In this document: positions 21,340 through 32,384 of the stretch, one piece after another | How the letters are laid out: each line of letters opens with the position of its first letter | How positions within the stretch are numbered: position 1 is the stretch's first letter | From: Tsukamurella paurometabola DSM 20162 | GTDB lineage: Bacteria > Actinomycetota > Actinomycetes > Mycobacteriales > Mycobacteriaceae | DNA: 64,000 nt | Direction: 5' to 3' | NCBI RefSeq assembly: GCF_000092225.1 | Contig: NC_014158.1 | Location: 3,224,001-3,288,000 of the forward strand | Notes under the pieces: generated by a model | The model's database searches: none | What the model was told of the DNA's origin: nothing | Seen by the model: only the letters and a program-made list of their open reading frames with translations | Made by a program: the position numbers and the translations under genes

Positions 21340-22125
21340 TCAGTCGTGCGCGGCGTAGATGGCCGCGGCCAGCTCGGTGCGCAGGGCCTGGAATTCGGGC
21401 GTACCGGTCACGGACGGATCACGCACCACATCCGGCCCGTCCCCCGGCAGCTCCACCTTCCGGTCGATGACGACGCGGCCGGGCCGGGCACTCATCACCA
21501 GGACCCGGGTACTCAGGAAGACTGCTTCGTCGACGGAGTGCGTGATGAAGACGATGGTCTTTCCGGCGCCCCGCCAGATCTTGAGCAGGTCCACCTGCAG
21601 CCGCTCGCGGGTGAGCGCGTCGAGCGCGCCGTACGGCTCGTCCATCAGCACGATCGCAGGATCGTTGACCAGCACCCGGGCGATCTGCGCCCGCTGCTGC
21701 ATGCCGCCGGACAACTCGTACGGGCGCTTGTCTCCGAAGTCGCCGAGCCCCACCAGATCCAGCAGCTTCTGCGCCTGCTCCCGGCGCTCGGTCTTGCCGA
21801 CTCCGCTCACCTTGGGCCCGAACTCGACGTTGCCGCGCACCGTGAGCCACGGGTACAGGGTGGGGGCCTGAAAGACCACTCCGCGGTCGGCCGACGGTGC
21901 GGTGACCTTCGACCCGCCCACCTCGACGATGCCCGCGGTGGGGTCCTCGAAACCTGCGATGAGCCGCAGCAGGGTGGTCTTACCGCACCCCGACGGGCCG
22001 ACGATGGACACGAACTCGCCCGGTTCGATCGTCAGATCGGTGGGCTGCAGGGCGACGGTCTTGCCGCTGGCGGTGTCGTAGGTCTTGCCCACACCGGTCA
22101 GCTCGACCCGTTCGGTCTCGCTCAT
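21340..22125 (-). CDS. ABC transporter ATP-binding protein, taurine/sulfonate type
   Basis: This 261-residue NrtD/SsuB/TauB-type ATPase has Walker A GPSGCGKTT, the signature LSGGMQQRAQIARVL, Walker B IVLMDEP and the H-loop FITHSVDEA. ATG 22125 overlaps the stop of the binding-protein gene (ATGA), giving an operon in the order permease, binding protein, ATPase. It energises uptake through the permease at 23177. Confidence 0.93.
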   Translation of the reverse strand: MSETERVELTGVGKTYDTASGKTVALQPTDLTIEPGEFVSIVGPSGCGKTTLLRLIAGFEDPTAGIVEVGGSKVTAPSADRGVVFQAPTLYPWLTVRGNVEFGPKVSGVGKTERREQAQKLLDLVGLGDFGDKRPYELSGGMQQRAQIARVLVNDPAIVLMDEPYGALDALTRERLQVDLLKIWRGAGKTIVFITHSVDEAVFLSTRVLVMSARPGRVVIDRKVELPGDGPDVVRDPSVTGTPEFQALRTELAAAIYAAHD

Positions 22126-23180
22126 TTCACTGCCTCCCCGTACACACCGTCGGTGTAGTGCTGCGCCGGGCCGACGCCCTGCACCTGGCCCTGTTGGAGC
22201 AGGAACTCCGCGGTCTTGCGGATGTCGGCGCCGAGCTGGCCGCCCAGATAGTCGGGGCCGGCCTGCGTGGCCCGGTCGAAGTAGGCGTAGCCCTTGATCT
22301 GCGTGAGCACCTGCTCCAGGGGCACGCCGAGCTGGCCGGCGATGTGCTCGGCGGCCTTGTTCGGGTCGGTGTTGAGCAGGTTCGCCGCCCATCCCTGGGC
22401 CGCGCTCCAGGCCTTGAGGAAGGCCGGGTTGTCCTTGACGAAGTCCCCGCGCGCGCCTTCGAGGTCGAAGGTCGGTGCACCCTGCTCCGCGACCTTCGCG
22501 CTGTCGGTGACCGGGTTTCCCTTGAGCTGGCTCAGCGTGGGCTCCCAGATGTAGGTGGCGTCGATCTGCCCACCGCTCCAGGCCCCGCGGATGGCATCGG
22601 GGGCCAGGTTGATCACCTGAGCGTCGGTGACACCGGCCTTGTCGAGGGCGGTGAGCAGGCTGTAGTGCGCTGTGGAGGCGAAGGGCACGGCGATCCGCTT
22701 ACCCCTCAGATCCCCGACGGTCTTCACGGCCGGGTCCTTGGCGACCAGCGATTCCGCGGCGCCGATCCGGTCCTGGATCCAGATCACCTTCATGTCGATG
22801 TTGAGCGGCGCCGACAAGGCCTTCGCGGCGGGCGCACTCCCCAGCAGCCCGATGTCGAGGGAGTTGGCGCCGAAGGCCTGGATCACGTCGCCGCCGGAGG
22901 AGAACTTGCTCCACACCGTCTTCACGTTGGGCAGGCAGGTGTTCAGGAGGCCGGTGTCCTTGACGATGAGGTCACCGTTCGGGATCTCCTGCCAGCCGAT
23001 GCGGACCGTCCCCGTGACCGACGGATCGGGCGCGACGGGGCACGGCGTGGCGCCGCCGATCGACCGGGACTGCTCGGGCCGTCCGGATTCGACGATGCAG
23101 CCCGAGAGCGTGAGCCCGATGGCGACGAGAGCGGCGGCCTTCAGGGCTCCGGTGCTAGCCCCGGTGGCGCGGCGGATCAT
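22122..23180 (-). CDS. ABC transporter substrate-binding lipoprotein, TauA-like
   Basis: This 352-residue lipoprotein has a signal peptide with lipobox LSGC (lipidated cysteine near residue 28) and a periplasmic-binding fold of the taurine/sulfonate/nitrate class, with LDIGLLGSAPAAKAL and VIWIQDRIGAAESLVAK as in TauA. It captures an anionic substrate, most likely taurine or an alkanesulfonate, for the linked permease; the exact ligand is inferred from family resemblance. It overlaps the genes on both sides by four bases. Confidence 0.9.
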   Translation of the reverse strand: MIRRATGASTGALKAAALVAIGLTLSGCIVESGRPEQSRSIGGATPCPVAPDPSVTGTVRIGWQEIPNGDLIVKDTGLLNTCLPNVKTVWSKFSSGGDVIQAFGANSLDIGLLGSAPAAKALSAPLNIDMKVIWIQDRIGAAESLVAKDPAVKTVGDLRGKRIAVPFASTAHYSLLTALDKAGVTDAQVINLAPDAIRGAWSGGQIDATYIWEPTLSQLKGNPVTDSAKVAEQGAPTFDLEGARGDFVKDNPAFLKAWSAAQGWAANLLNTDPNKAAEHIAGQLGVPLEQVLTQIKGYAYFDRATQAGPDYLGGQLGADIRKTAEFLLQQGQVQGVGPAQHYTDGVYGEAVK

Positions 23181-24037
23181 GCCTTCCCCTTCCACGGAAC
23201 GAGCAGCACGCCGATCCATTTGATGAGTGCGTCCAGCGCGAGCGCGGTGACGCCGATGACGATGATGCAGGCGATGGTCAGCGGCGTGTTGAGCTGCTGA
23301 CCGGCCAGGTAAGCGAGGCCGCCGATCCCGGGGATGCCGTTGTTGAGCTCGGCCGCGACCACGGTGGTCCAGGCGAAGCCGACGGCGATCCGGATGCCGT
23401 TGATCACCTCGGGCAGAGTGGCCGGGACGACCACGCCGCGCACGGTCTGCAACCGGTTGGCGCCGAGCGCGCGGGCCGCGTTGATCTGGTCGACGCTCAC
23501 GCCCTGGACGCCGTTCACCGTGGAGATGGCGATGGCGGGAAAAGCGGCGAGGAACAGCAGCCAGATCTTCGAGGTGTCGCCGATGCCGAACCACACGATG
23601 AGCAGGCCGATGTACCCGAGTGGCGGTAGTGCGCGCAAGAAGTTCAGGTAGGGCTCGATGATGGTGTTGATCGTCTTCGAGGTGCCCATCGCGAAGCCGA
23701 GGAGCGGGCCCAGGATGATCGCGGCACCGACGCCGGCGAAGATCCGCTGCAGACTGGCGACCAGGTGCTCCCACAGGAAGTAGTTCTGTTCGCCGAGTAC
23801 CTCACGCGGCACGCCGGGCGCCACCTGATGCCAGGTGCTCGCACGGACGGCTGCGTCCCACACGGCCTTCGGTGTGGGGAGGAACTTCTCGTCGATCAGG
23901 TGAAGACCGCTGATCAGCCACCACACCGCGAGGAACGCGAGCAGGGCGATGATCCGCACGAGCCACGAACGGACCGCCTCCGGGAGGGGTTCGATCACGG
24001 CGTTCTTCACCCGCAGCAGCGGGGGCTCTCCAGCCAT
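23177..24037 (-). CDS. ABC transporter permease, taurine/sulfonate type
   Basis: This 286-residue inner-membrane permease has six predicted membrane segments and the EAA loop typical of this class (AARALGANRLQTVRGVVVPATLPEVINGIRIAVGFAW). It is the first gene of the three-gene uptake operon, with its own upstream region of about 110 bp before the SDR gene. No SAM or cobalamin riboswitch was recognised in that leader, only a short dyad at 24106-24118. Confidence 0.93.
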   Translation of the reverse strand: MAGEPPLLRVKNAVIEPLPEAVRSWLVRIIALLAFLAVWWLISGLHLIDEKFLPTPKAVWDAAVRASTWHQVAPGVPREVLGEQNYFLWEHLVASLQRIFAGVGAAIILGPLLGFAMGTSKTINTIIEPYLNFLRALPPLGYIGLLIVWFGIGDTSKIWLLFLAAFPAIAISTVNGVQGVSVDQINAARALGANRLQTVRGVVVPATLPEVINGIRIAVGFAWTTVVAAELNNGIPGIGGLAYLAGQQLNTPLTIACIIVIGVTALALDALIKWIGVLLVPWKGKA

Positions 24038-24105
24038 GAACGTCCTCTCGGTCCGGCCTACCCGCGTCGGGCGGCACGGTGACGTGACCTTTCCAGATCC
24101 CGATC

Positions 24106-24118
24106 CCCTGGTACAGGG
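24106..24118. promoter_or_regulatory. Short dyad upstream of the ABC uptake operon
   Basis: CCCTG-GTA-CAGGG forms a 5-3-5 inverted repeat 69-81 bp before the permease start. It may be an operator for sulfur-limitation control, but it is short and no regulator is known. Confidence 0.2.
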
Positions 24119-24146
24119 TTTCGATCTGATTGGGTTGAGACCCCGC

Positions 24147-24902
24147 TCAGACGTTCCTGCGGTGCACGTCGCGGGCGCTCACCTGATCCCTCGCCAGGAT
24201 CGTGATGTTGTCGATGTTCACGTGCGGGGGACGGGTCACGGCCCACGTGACGGCGTCGGCGATGTCGTCGGCGTGCAGATTGTCGACACCCTCGTAGACC
24301 TTGGCGGCCCCGTCCACATCACCGCGGAGCCGCACGATCGAGAACTCGGTCTCGACCAGCCCGGGGTCGATCTCGATCACCCGGATCGGCTCGCCCTTGA
24401 GTTCGAGCCGCAGGGCGCGGGTCACGGCGCGCGCACCGAACTTCGCGGCGTTGTACCCGGCCCCCGTGGCGTAGGCCTCGTGGGCGGCGATGGAGCCGAT
24501 GGTCACCACGCTGGCCGACGGTGACTGCCGCAGCTTGGGCAGCAACCGCTGAGTGACGCGCAGGATCGACAGCACGTTGATGTCGTACATGCGCAGCCAG
24601 TCCGCTTCGTGCGCAGCGTCGATCGTCTCGGTGCCGATGGCGCCGCCGGCATTGTTGACGAGCACGTCGACGGCGGGAATCGCGTCGGTGAAGGCCGTCA
24701 CCGACTCCACGTCGGTCACATCCAGCGGCAGCGCGGTCACGATCCGCTCGGGGAACTCGGCTTCCAGCTGCGCCTTGAGGTCTTCGAGGCGTTCGAGCCG
24801 GCGGGCCCCGATCACGACGTCGAATCCCGCGCGCACGAGGTGTCGCGCAGTCGCGGCCCCGATCCCACTGCTCGCTCCAGTGACGACGGCGACTTCACTC
24901 AC
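24147..24902 (-). CDS. Short-chain dehydrogenase/reductase
   Basis: This 251-residue classical SDR has the cofactor motif TGASSGIG (near 9-16), the NNAG motif, and the catalytic triad with Ser in VVTIGSIAAHEA and YxxxK as YNAAK. An arginine-rich stretch after the second strand (GARRLERLED) suggests NADP(H). GTG 24902 has GAGGAG with five-base spacing. Substrate is unknown. It lies 46 bp downstream of the DinB gene and 109 bp upstream of the ABC operon. Confidence 0.92.
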   Translation of the reverse strand: MSEVAVVTGASSGIGAATARHLVRAGFDVVIGARRLERLEDLKAQLEAEFPERIVTALPLDVTDVESVTAFTDAIPAVDVLVNNAGGAIGTETIDAAHEADWLRMYDINVLSILRVTQRLLPKLRQSPSASVVTIGSIAAHEAYATGAGYNAAKFGARAVTRALRLELKGEPIRVIEIDPGLVETEFSIVRLRGDVDGAAKVYEGVDNLHADDIADAVTWAVTRPPHVNIDNITILARDQVSARDVHRRNV

Positions 24903-24948
24903 GGGTACTCCTCGGCTCGGCGGGCGGTACGGACTCGCGGTACACCGA

Positions 24949-25497
24949 TCACCGTAACGCCGTGGGCAGCCCCACGTCCCATCGGTGATGCTCGGCATCG
25001 TGCAGGGCGTATCGGGCGAAGGAGTCGACAGTGAACGCGGAACCGTTGCTACGCAGGCCCCGCCGCTTCCACTGGTCCTCGCGCACGCAGCGGTAGGAGT
25101 CGGCGAACACCGCCGCGGCCGACGCCAGTTCGCGGGCCACCTCGGCCGCGTCCTGGGCGGCGTAATCGTCCTCGATCGCAGTGGCGTCCTGATCCCAGTT
25201 GGCGAACCGGGCGCCGTCCGCAGCGGCCTCGTCGTAACCCAGCATCAGATGCAGGCGCGCATTCATGATCCGGTACACATCGCGCAGGTGGCAGCCGTAT
25301 TCCAGCGCCGACCAGACGCCCTCCTCAGGGCGCACACCCGCATCGGGTCGTGCAAGCACGGTGTCCCAATCGACAGCGGAGCGGGCGATGCGATCACCGA
25401 CGTCGGTGCGGCGCACCGTTGCCGGGTCGTACCCGCATTCCGGGCACGCCCGCTCCATCACCCACGTCCAGTCCTTGGAATCCGGTGTGATCGCCAC
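24949..25497 (-). CDS. DinB/maleylpyruvate-isomerase-like metalloprotein
   Basis: This 182-residue protein has an N-terminal zinc-ribbon-like CPECGYD (18-24) and a DinB four-helix core with likely metal histidines in EYGCHLRDVYRIM and HDAEHHRWDVG. The family includes bacillithiol and mycothiol-dependent enzymes, and mycothiol is made here (mca is in the window), so a mycothiol-linked role is possible but not shown. The GTG start lies about nine bases after the aroG stop region on the same strand. Confidence 0.75.
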   Translation of the reverse strand: MAITPDSKDWTWVMERACPECGYDPATVRRTDVGDRIARSAVDWDTVLARPDAGVRPEEGVWSALEYGCHLRDVYRIMNARLHLMLGYDEAAADGARFANWDQDATAIEDDYAAQDAAEVARELASAAAVFADSYRCVREDQWKRRGLRSNGSAFTVDSFARYALHDAEHHRWDVGLPTALR

Positions 25498-25506
25498 ACC
25501 CCGAAT

Positions 25507-26568
25507 CTACTGCGCCACCGCTGTGGCCAGATCGCGCAACACCGAATCAGTGGTGGCGAAGTCCATGCACTTGTCGGTCACGGACTGGCCGTACACCAGC
25601 GGCCCCGGGCCGGGCTGCTGCGCGCCGGCGACGAGGAAGGATTCCAGCATGATGCCGCTGATGCCCTTCTCTCCGCCGCGGATCCGGGCGGCGATCTCAC
25701 GCGCCACCTCAGCCTGCCGGACGTGATCCTTACCCGAGTTGGCGTGCGAGGCGTCCACCATGAGCGACGGTGCGATACCGGCCTTCTCCAGCGCGGTGAC
25801 GGCGGCGGTCACCGAATCGGCGTCGAAGTTCGGACCGATGCGCCCGCCGCGAAGGATGATGTGGCAGTTGTCGTTCCCTGCGGTCTCGACGATGGCGGCG
25901 ACACCCTCGTCGTCGGTGCCGAAGAACACGTGGCGGGCGGCGGCGGCGCGGACGCCGTCGATCGCGACCTGCACATTGCCGTCGGTGGCGTTCTTGAAAC
26001 CGATCGGCATGGACAGGCCCGACGCCAGTTGGCGGTGCACCTGCGATTCGGTGGTGCGAGCGCCGATGGCGCCCCACGCCACGGTGTCCGCGATGTACTG
26101 CGGGCTGGTGGGCTCGAGGAATTCGCAGCCCACCGGCAGTCCGATCTCCAGAATGTCGAGCAGCAGCTGCCGTGCGGTACGCAGGCCGCGCGGAACGTCG
26201 TAGCTCTCGTCCATACCGGGATCGTTGATCAGGCCCTTCCAGCCCACCGTGGTGCGTGGCTTTTCGAAGTAGACGCGCATCACGATCAGCAGCTCGTCGG
26301 CGAGCTCATCGGCGATCGGCTTGAGCCTGCGCGCGTAGTCGAGGGCGGCCTCGGGATCGTGGACGGAGCACGGCCCGACCACGACCAGCAGCCGCTCGTC
26401 GCGGCCGGCGATCACATCGGCGATGGCGGTGCGGTCGGCCTCGACCTGTGCGGCCAGACGCGCCGCCAGCGGCAGTTCGTCCATCAGCGCGACGGGCGAG
26501 GGGATGGCGTGGAACGCGGCGACCCGACGATTCGATGTGGACGCCGGACTCTCAAGCTCGATGGTCAT
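25507..26568 (-). CDS. aroG: DAHP synthase, class I (first shikimate-pathway enzyme)
   Basis: This 353-residue class I 3-deoxy-7-phosphoheptulonate synthase condenses PEP and erythrose 4-phosphate to start aromatic amino acid synthesis. Family blocks seen are VVGPCSVHDP, MRVYFEKPRTTVGWKGLINDP, GAIGARTTESQVHRQLASG, IILRGG and MVDASHANSGK. ATG 26568 has AGGAAGG with six-base spacing. It is class I (AroF/G/H-like), not the class II enzyme of M. tuberculosis. A leader peptide with Tyr, Trp and Phe and a Rho-independent terminator lie directly upstream, so transcription attenuation by charged aromatic tRNAs is strongly suggested. Confidence 0.96.
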   Translation of the reverse strand: MTIELESPASTSNRRVAAFHAIPSPVALMDELPLAARLAAQVEADRTAIADVIAGRDERLLVVVGPCSVHDPEAALDYARRLKPIADELADELLIVMRVYFEKPRTTVGWKGLINDPGMDESYDVPRGLRTARQLLLDILEIGLPVGCEFLEPTSPQYIADTVAWGAIGARTTESQVHRQLASGLSMPIGFKNATDGNVQVAIDGVRAAAARHVFFGTDDEGVAAIVETAGNDNCHIILRGGRIGPNFDADSVTAAVTALEKAGIAPSLMVDASHANSGKDHVRQAEVAREIAARIRGGEKGISGIMLESFLVAGAQQPGPGPLVYGQSVTDKCMDFATTDSVLRDLATAVAQ

Positions 26569-26619
26569 GTGAACCTTCCTGGTGTCGTGCGGCACCAGAG
26601 GGAACGCCCGGTGCCAATG

Positions 26620-26647
26620 AAAAAGGCAGCGAGAGATCTCGCTGCCT
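26620..26647 (-). terminator. Attenuator terminator of aroG
   Basis: On the minus strand a 10-bp perfect stem (AGGCAGCGAG with CTCGCTGCCT, loop ATCT) is followed at once by five T residues that include the last stem base. This is a classical intrinsic terminator, unusual at this GC content. It lies 51 bp upstream of the aroG start and 26 bp after the leader-peptide stop. Confidence 0.9.
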
Positions 26648-26673
26648 GGGCTCCGGGTTGTGTGCGGCTGACG

Positions 26674-26748
26674 TTATCCGCGCATGTGCGCTTCACCGCC
26701 GGCTCCACCCGGAGCCTCGGTAAAGCGCCAATACATGTGCGCGTTCAT
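26674..26748 (-). CDS. aroG leader peptide (MNAHMYWRF...)
   Basis: A 24-codon ORF from ATG 26746-26748 to TAA 26674-26676 encodes a peptide beginning MNAHMYWRF, with Tyr, Trp and Phe at positions 6, 7 and 9 just before a glycine/alanine-rich tail. Its mRNA contains GGCTCCGGGT, which can pair either locally (GGCTCC with GGAGCC, 26701-26716) or with ACCCGGAGCC (26649-26658) beside the terminator. This is the layout of a ribosome-stalling attenuator sensing all three aromatic amino acids. It starts only 26 bp after the stop of the YyaL-like gene. Confidence 0.8.
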   Translation of the reverse strand: MNAHMYWRFTEAPGGAGGEAHMRG

Positions 26749-26774
26749 ATCCACATCAAGGAAAGTAGCACAGC

Positions 26775-28745
<1,971 letters not shown>

Positions 28746-28762
28746 GCCACCAGCGTAGGCCG

Positions 28763-30667
28763 CTATCGGGCGAGCTGGTAGACCGTCGAACTCCCGACCG
28801 TGGTCGCGGTGAAGTTCTGCTTCACCCAGGTCTCGATCGCCGATTCGCCGCCGCCGCGCCGGAATCCGCCGCCCGCGATGTAGTAGCCGATTCGGCCATC
28901 GCGCACCCACTGCTGGAACTGCGTGAGCGTAGGCGCGGGATCGGATCCGCTGAAGCCGCCGATGGCGATCACGGGGCGGCCCGAGTTCAATTGCAGCGGA
29001 CCCTGACTCTGGGCACCGCTCACCGCTGCCGCCCAGTCGGTGCCGGTGGTCTTCAGTAGCGCGACGACCGCGGCATCGGCCCCGCGTTCGCCGGGCACTC
29101 CCCCGTCCGGCCGATCGTCGGGGGCTTCCGCCGGACGATCACCACCGTCGGCGCCGTCACCGCCGAGACGCATACCGCCCGGGAAACCGTTGCCCGCCTT
29201 CGCCGTCTGCGCCGCGGTCGGTACGCCGCCGCTGTGTGCGGTTCCCGCGGTAGAGATGCTGAAGGCCGCGGTGGCGATGCCACCGGCGAGCAGCGCCAGC
29301 GTCAACGACGCCGCCACCGCCCGCCGGCCACCCGAGCGTGACACGACCAGTGCCACCACCGCGGCCACGGTCAGCACCCCCACGACGATCCCCAGCGCCG
29401 GCCACGCGTAGCCCGCACGCCAGGCCCGCACGACGCCCCAGCCGCCCGCGGCCACGACGAGCGCCACCAGAGCGGCCGTCCCCGGCACCGTCGACCGCCT
29501 GCTCCAGGCGACCGCGGCGCCGCCGCCGACCAGGACTGCGATCGCGGGCACCAACGCCACCGTGTAGTACGGGTGCACCGTGCCGCTCATGAAGGAGAAC
29601 ACCACGCCGGTCACCACGAGCCACGTGCCGAACACCGTGAGGCCCAACGCCAGATCGCGTTCGAGGCGCCGGCGTGCCACGAGGGCGATGCCCACCACCA
29701 GCACCAGCAGTGCCGCGGGCAGCAGCCACGAGATCTCGTTGCCGAACTCGTTGCTGAACAATCGCGCCAGGCTGGGAGTGCCGCCGAACGACGTGCCCGT
29801 CGCACCGCCGCCCGGCCCCCTCCCGCCGCCGGGAAAGCCACCCGATCCATCGGATCCCCCGCTGTTGCCGACGATCCGCGCCAGCCCGTTGTAGCCCAGC
29901 ACCAGGTCCATGAACGTGCCGTCCTTCGACCCGCCGATGTACGGCCGCGAGGACGCGGGCCAGAGCACCGTCAGCAGCACGTACCAGCCGGACGAGACGA
30001 CCACGGCGAGCGTCCCGAACGCGAGGTCACGAGCCCGTCGCAGCCACGGGGTCTGCGCGAAGAGCAGATACGCCAGGCCGAAACCGGGGAGCACCAGCAG
30101 GCCCTGCAACATCTTGGTGAGGAACGCGAAACCGAGCACGGCGCCGCACGCCACGAGCCAGCGCCACGACGCTGCCTGGCAGGCCCGTACGGTGCAGTAC
30201 GCCGCCGCGGTCATCAGCAGCACCAGCAGCGCATCGGGGTTGTTGAACCGGAAGATCAGCACCGCGGCCGGGGTCAGCGCGCACACCGCCCCGGCGAGCA
30301 GCGCACCGCCGGTGGCGATCCGGTCGGTGAGCGAGGCCAGCAGCCGCCGGGTGGTGAGGTACACCAGGCCCACGGTGCCCACGCCCATCAGCGCCTGCGG
30401 CAGGAGCACCGACCACGAGGAGAGCCCGAAGATCCGCACCGACAGCCCGGTGACCCACAGCGCGGCGGGCGGCTTGTCGACGGTGATCACATTGCCCGGA
30501 TCGAGCGATCCGAACAGCCAGGCTTTCCAGTCGAGCCCGCCCGCCTGCGCCGCAGCCGCGTAGAAGTCGTTGCCGTAGCCGTTGATCGACAGGTTCCAGC
30601 AGTAAAGGATCGCCGTCAGGGCGAGCAGCGCGGCCACGCCGGCGCGCCGCGGAGTCAGATGCTTCAC
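28763..30667 (-). CDS. GT39-type polyprenol-dependent glycosyltransferase
   Basis: This 634-residue multi-pass membrane protein of the ArnT/PMT-like GT-C class has a first periplasmic loop with the acidic GNDFYAAAAQ and the DKPPAALW motif, about eleven hydrophobic segments, a Gly/Pro-rich insert (about 275-300) and a soluble C-terminal domain (about 520-634) seen in YkcA/B-like putative mannosyltransferases. It probably moves a sugar from a prenyl-phosphate donor outside the membrane. Acceptor and sugar are unknown. It lies 17 bp upstream of the YyaL-like gene and may be co-transcribed. Confidence 0.85.
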   Translation of the reverse strand: MKHLTPRRAGVAALLALTAILYCWNLSINGYGNDFYAAAAQAGGLDWKAWLFGSLDPGNVITVDKPPAALWVTGLSVRIFGLSSWSVLLPQALMGVGTVGLVYLTTRRLLASLTDRIATGGALLAGAVCALTPAAVLIFRFNNPDALLVLLMTAAAYCTVRACQAASWRWLVACGAVLGFAFLTKMLQGLLVLPGFGLAYLLFAQTPWLRRARDLAFGTLAVVVSSGWYVLLTVLWPASSRPYIGGSKDGTFMDLVLGYNGLARIVGNSGGSDGSGGFPGGGRGPGGGATGTSFGGTPSLARLFSNEFGNEISWLLPAALLVLVVGIALVARRRLERDLALGLTVFGTWLVVTGVVFSFMSGTVHPYYTVALVPAIAVLVGGGAAVAWSRRSTVPGTAALVALVVAAGGWGVVRAWRAGYAWPALGIVVGVLTVAAVVALVVSRSGGRRAVAASLTLALLAGGIATAAFSISTAGTAHSGGVPTAAQTAKAGNGFPGGMRLGGDGADGGDRPAEAPDDRPDGGVPGERGADAAVVALLKTTGTDWAAAVSGAQSQGPLQLNSGRPVIAIGGFSGSDPAPTLTQFQQWVRDGRIGYYIAGGGFRRGGGESAIETWVKQNFTATTVGSSTVYQLAR

Positions 30668-30731
30668 CCCCTGAATCTCGCCGATCGCCCTGGGCGGGGC
30701 CGTGGGACCGGCTGGGAGGTGGCTGTGAGGC

Positions 30732-31031
30732 CTACGGGGTGCGGTCGCGCCCCGGATCGTCCGGCGTCCCGGAATCCGCGCGATGCTCGACGCCGGCGTG
30801 GTCGGTACCGCCGGCCTCGTCGCCCTCGCCGGGCTGCTCGTCGTCGAAGGACTCAGGGAGGTTCTTCACGTGCTTGTTCATCGACCGGATCAGCAGGAAC
30901 GTGACCGCGAGGAGGGCGACGATCACGGCGAGGCCGAGCGGGGTGGCCTTGCCGAATTCCGGTCCCTTGGGCTTCGGATCGTCGGCCAGGAAGATGACGG
31001 CGTCGGACGCCAACTGGAGCACACTCATCAT
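30732..31031 (-). CDS. Small single-pass membrane protein (Rv1083-like)
   Basis: This protein of about 99 residues has one membrane segment ([19 protein letters not shown], about 33-51) and an acidic, Gly/Asp-rich cytosolic tail. Its ATG overlaps the mca stop as ATGA (31028-31031), so it is coupled to mca, as Rv1083 follows Rv1082. Function is unknown; a role tied to mycothiol detoxification is inferred from linkage alone. Confidence 0.75.
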   Translation of the reverse strand: MMSVLQLASDAVIFLADDPKPKGPEFGKATPLGLAVIVALLAVTFLLIRSMNKHVKNLPESFDDEQPGEGDEAGGTDHAGVEHRADSGTPDDPGRDRTP

Positions 31032-31894
31032 TTCTCGACTCCGCTGAACAGGTCCGTCTCGGGCATCCGCGTGCTCACATTGGTCTTCGCGAGCTCGTAC
31101 TCCTCGGTGGGCCACAGTCGCTGCTGCCATTCCATCGGCACCGCGAAGAACGGGCCGTTGGGATCGATCTGCGTGGCGTGGGCGCGCAGCGCGTCGTCGC
31201 GGACCGGGAAGTACTCACCGCATTCGACCTGCGTGGTGACGCGGGCCATCATGTCGTTCTTCTCGTCTTTCCACCGCTCCAGCCACTCGGCGTAGGGGTT
31301 GTCCAGGCCCGCCTTCTCGAACTCGTCGGCGAAGGCCTGGAACTTGCCGCGCAGGAAACCGTGGCTGTAGTAGACCTTCGAGATCTGCCAGGGCTCGCCG
31401 GCCTCGGGGAACTGCTGCGGATCGGCGGCGGCCTCGTAGGCGGCCATCGACACCTCGTGGGTCTTGATGTGGTCGGGATGCGGGTAGCCGCCGTTCTCGT
31501 CGTACGTGAGCATCACGTGCGGACGGAACTCGCGGATCACGCGGACCAGGCGCTCGACGGGAATCTCCAGCGGCTCCAGCGCGAAGCTGCCCTCGGGCAG
31601 CGGGGGCAGCGGGTCGCCCTCGGGGAGGCCCGAATCCACGAATCCGAGCCACTGGTGCTGCACGCCGAGGATCGCGGCGGCCTTGGCCATCTCCTCACGG
31701 CGGACCTCGGGCAGGCGGTCCTTGACTCCGGCGACGTCCATCGCGGGATTGAGGATGTCGCCCCGTTCGCCGCCGGTGAGAGTCACGACGAGCACGTCGT
31801 CGCCCTCGGCGGCGTAGCGCGCCATCGTCGCGGCGCCCTTGCTCGACTCATCGTCCGGGTGTGCGTGAACGGCGAGTAGCCGGTATCCGGTCAT
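31028..31894 (-). CDS. mca: Mycothiol S-conjugate amidase
   Basis: This 288-residue zinc amidase of the LmbE/PIG-L fold cleaves mycothiol conjugates so that mercapturic acids can be exported. The metal ligands AHPDDE (H12, D15) and HPDH (H139, H142) are present, as is the family insert [12 protein letters not shown]. Length equals the M. tuberculosis Mca. The presence of this gene marks a mycothiol-producing actinomycete. It is coupled to the small membrane protein downstream and divergent from the DUF4307 gene. Confidence 0.96.
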   Translation of the reverse strand: MTGYRLLAVHAHPDDESSKGAATMARYAAEGDDVLVVTLTGGERGDILNPAMDVAGVKDRLPEVRREEMAKAAAILGVQHQWLGFVDSGLPEGDPLPPLPEGSFALEPLEIPVERLVRVIREFRPHVMLTYDENGGYPHPDHIKTHEVSMAAYEAAADPQQFPEAGEPWQISKVYYSHGFLRGKFQAFADEFEKAGLDNPYAEWLERWKDEKNDMMARVTTQVECGEYFPVRDDALRAHATQIDPNGPFFAVPMEWQQRLWPTEEYELAKTNVSTRMPETDLFSGVEK

Positions 31895-31955
31895 GCGCTC
31901 CAGTCTTCCTGATCGGCCGACGGGACGCCGCGCCGGGTGTGCTTCGATGGAGGAC

Positions 31956-32384
31956 ATGTCCACCGTCCCCGCCCGGCCGTCCGATCGGTATCCCGACGAG
32001 CAGGATCCCCACCGCACGCGGCGCCTGCTGGTGATCGGGCTCGTCGTGGTGGTGGTCCTCGGTGTCGGCCTGGCCTACCTGGGGTACTCGAAGTTCGCGG
32101 GAAAGCCGGTCACGGGCGAGACCGCCGGATACTCGGTGGTGTCCGATTCCACGGTCGAAGTGCAGGTCACCGTCACCCGCAAGGACGCCTCGCAGCCGGT
32201 CAGTTGCATCGTGCGAGCGAAGAACAAGGCCGGCGACGAGCTGGGGCGCCGGGAGTTCTACGTGCCGCCGTCGTCGGACCCCGTCGTGGTGGTCAGCAGT
32301 GAGGTGCGCACCACCGCTCCGGCCGCGGTCGGGGACGTCTTCGGTTGCGGAACCGACGTGCCCGCGTACCTTGACCGTTCGTGA
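31956..32384 (+). CDS. DUF4307 membrane-anchored protein
   Basis: This protein of about 142 residues has one N-terminal membrane segment ([21 protein letters not shown], about 24-44) and an extracytoplasmic beta-rich domain of DUF4307, function unknown (Rv1081c-like). The start is unclear: GGAGG sits only two bases before ATG 31956, while ATG 31947 is in frame nine bases earlier without a clear site. The end overlaps the next gene's GTG by four bases. Confidence 0.8.
   Translation: MSTVPARPSDRYPDEQDPHRTRRLLVIGLVVVVVLGVGLAYLGYSKFAGKPVTGETAGYSVVSDSTVEVQVTVTRKDASQPVSCIVRAKNKAGDELGRREFYVPPSSDPVVVVSSEVRTTAPAAVGDVFGCGTDVPAYLDRS

Noticed and set aside
24038-24146. SAM-type or other riboswitch before the sulfonate-type ABC operon
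   Set aside because: I looked for SAM-I, SAM-II and SAM-IV cores on the minus strand and found none, only a 5-3-5 dyad.
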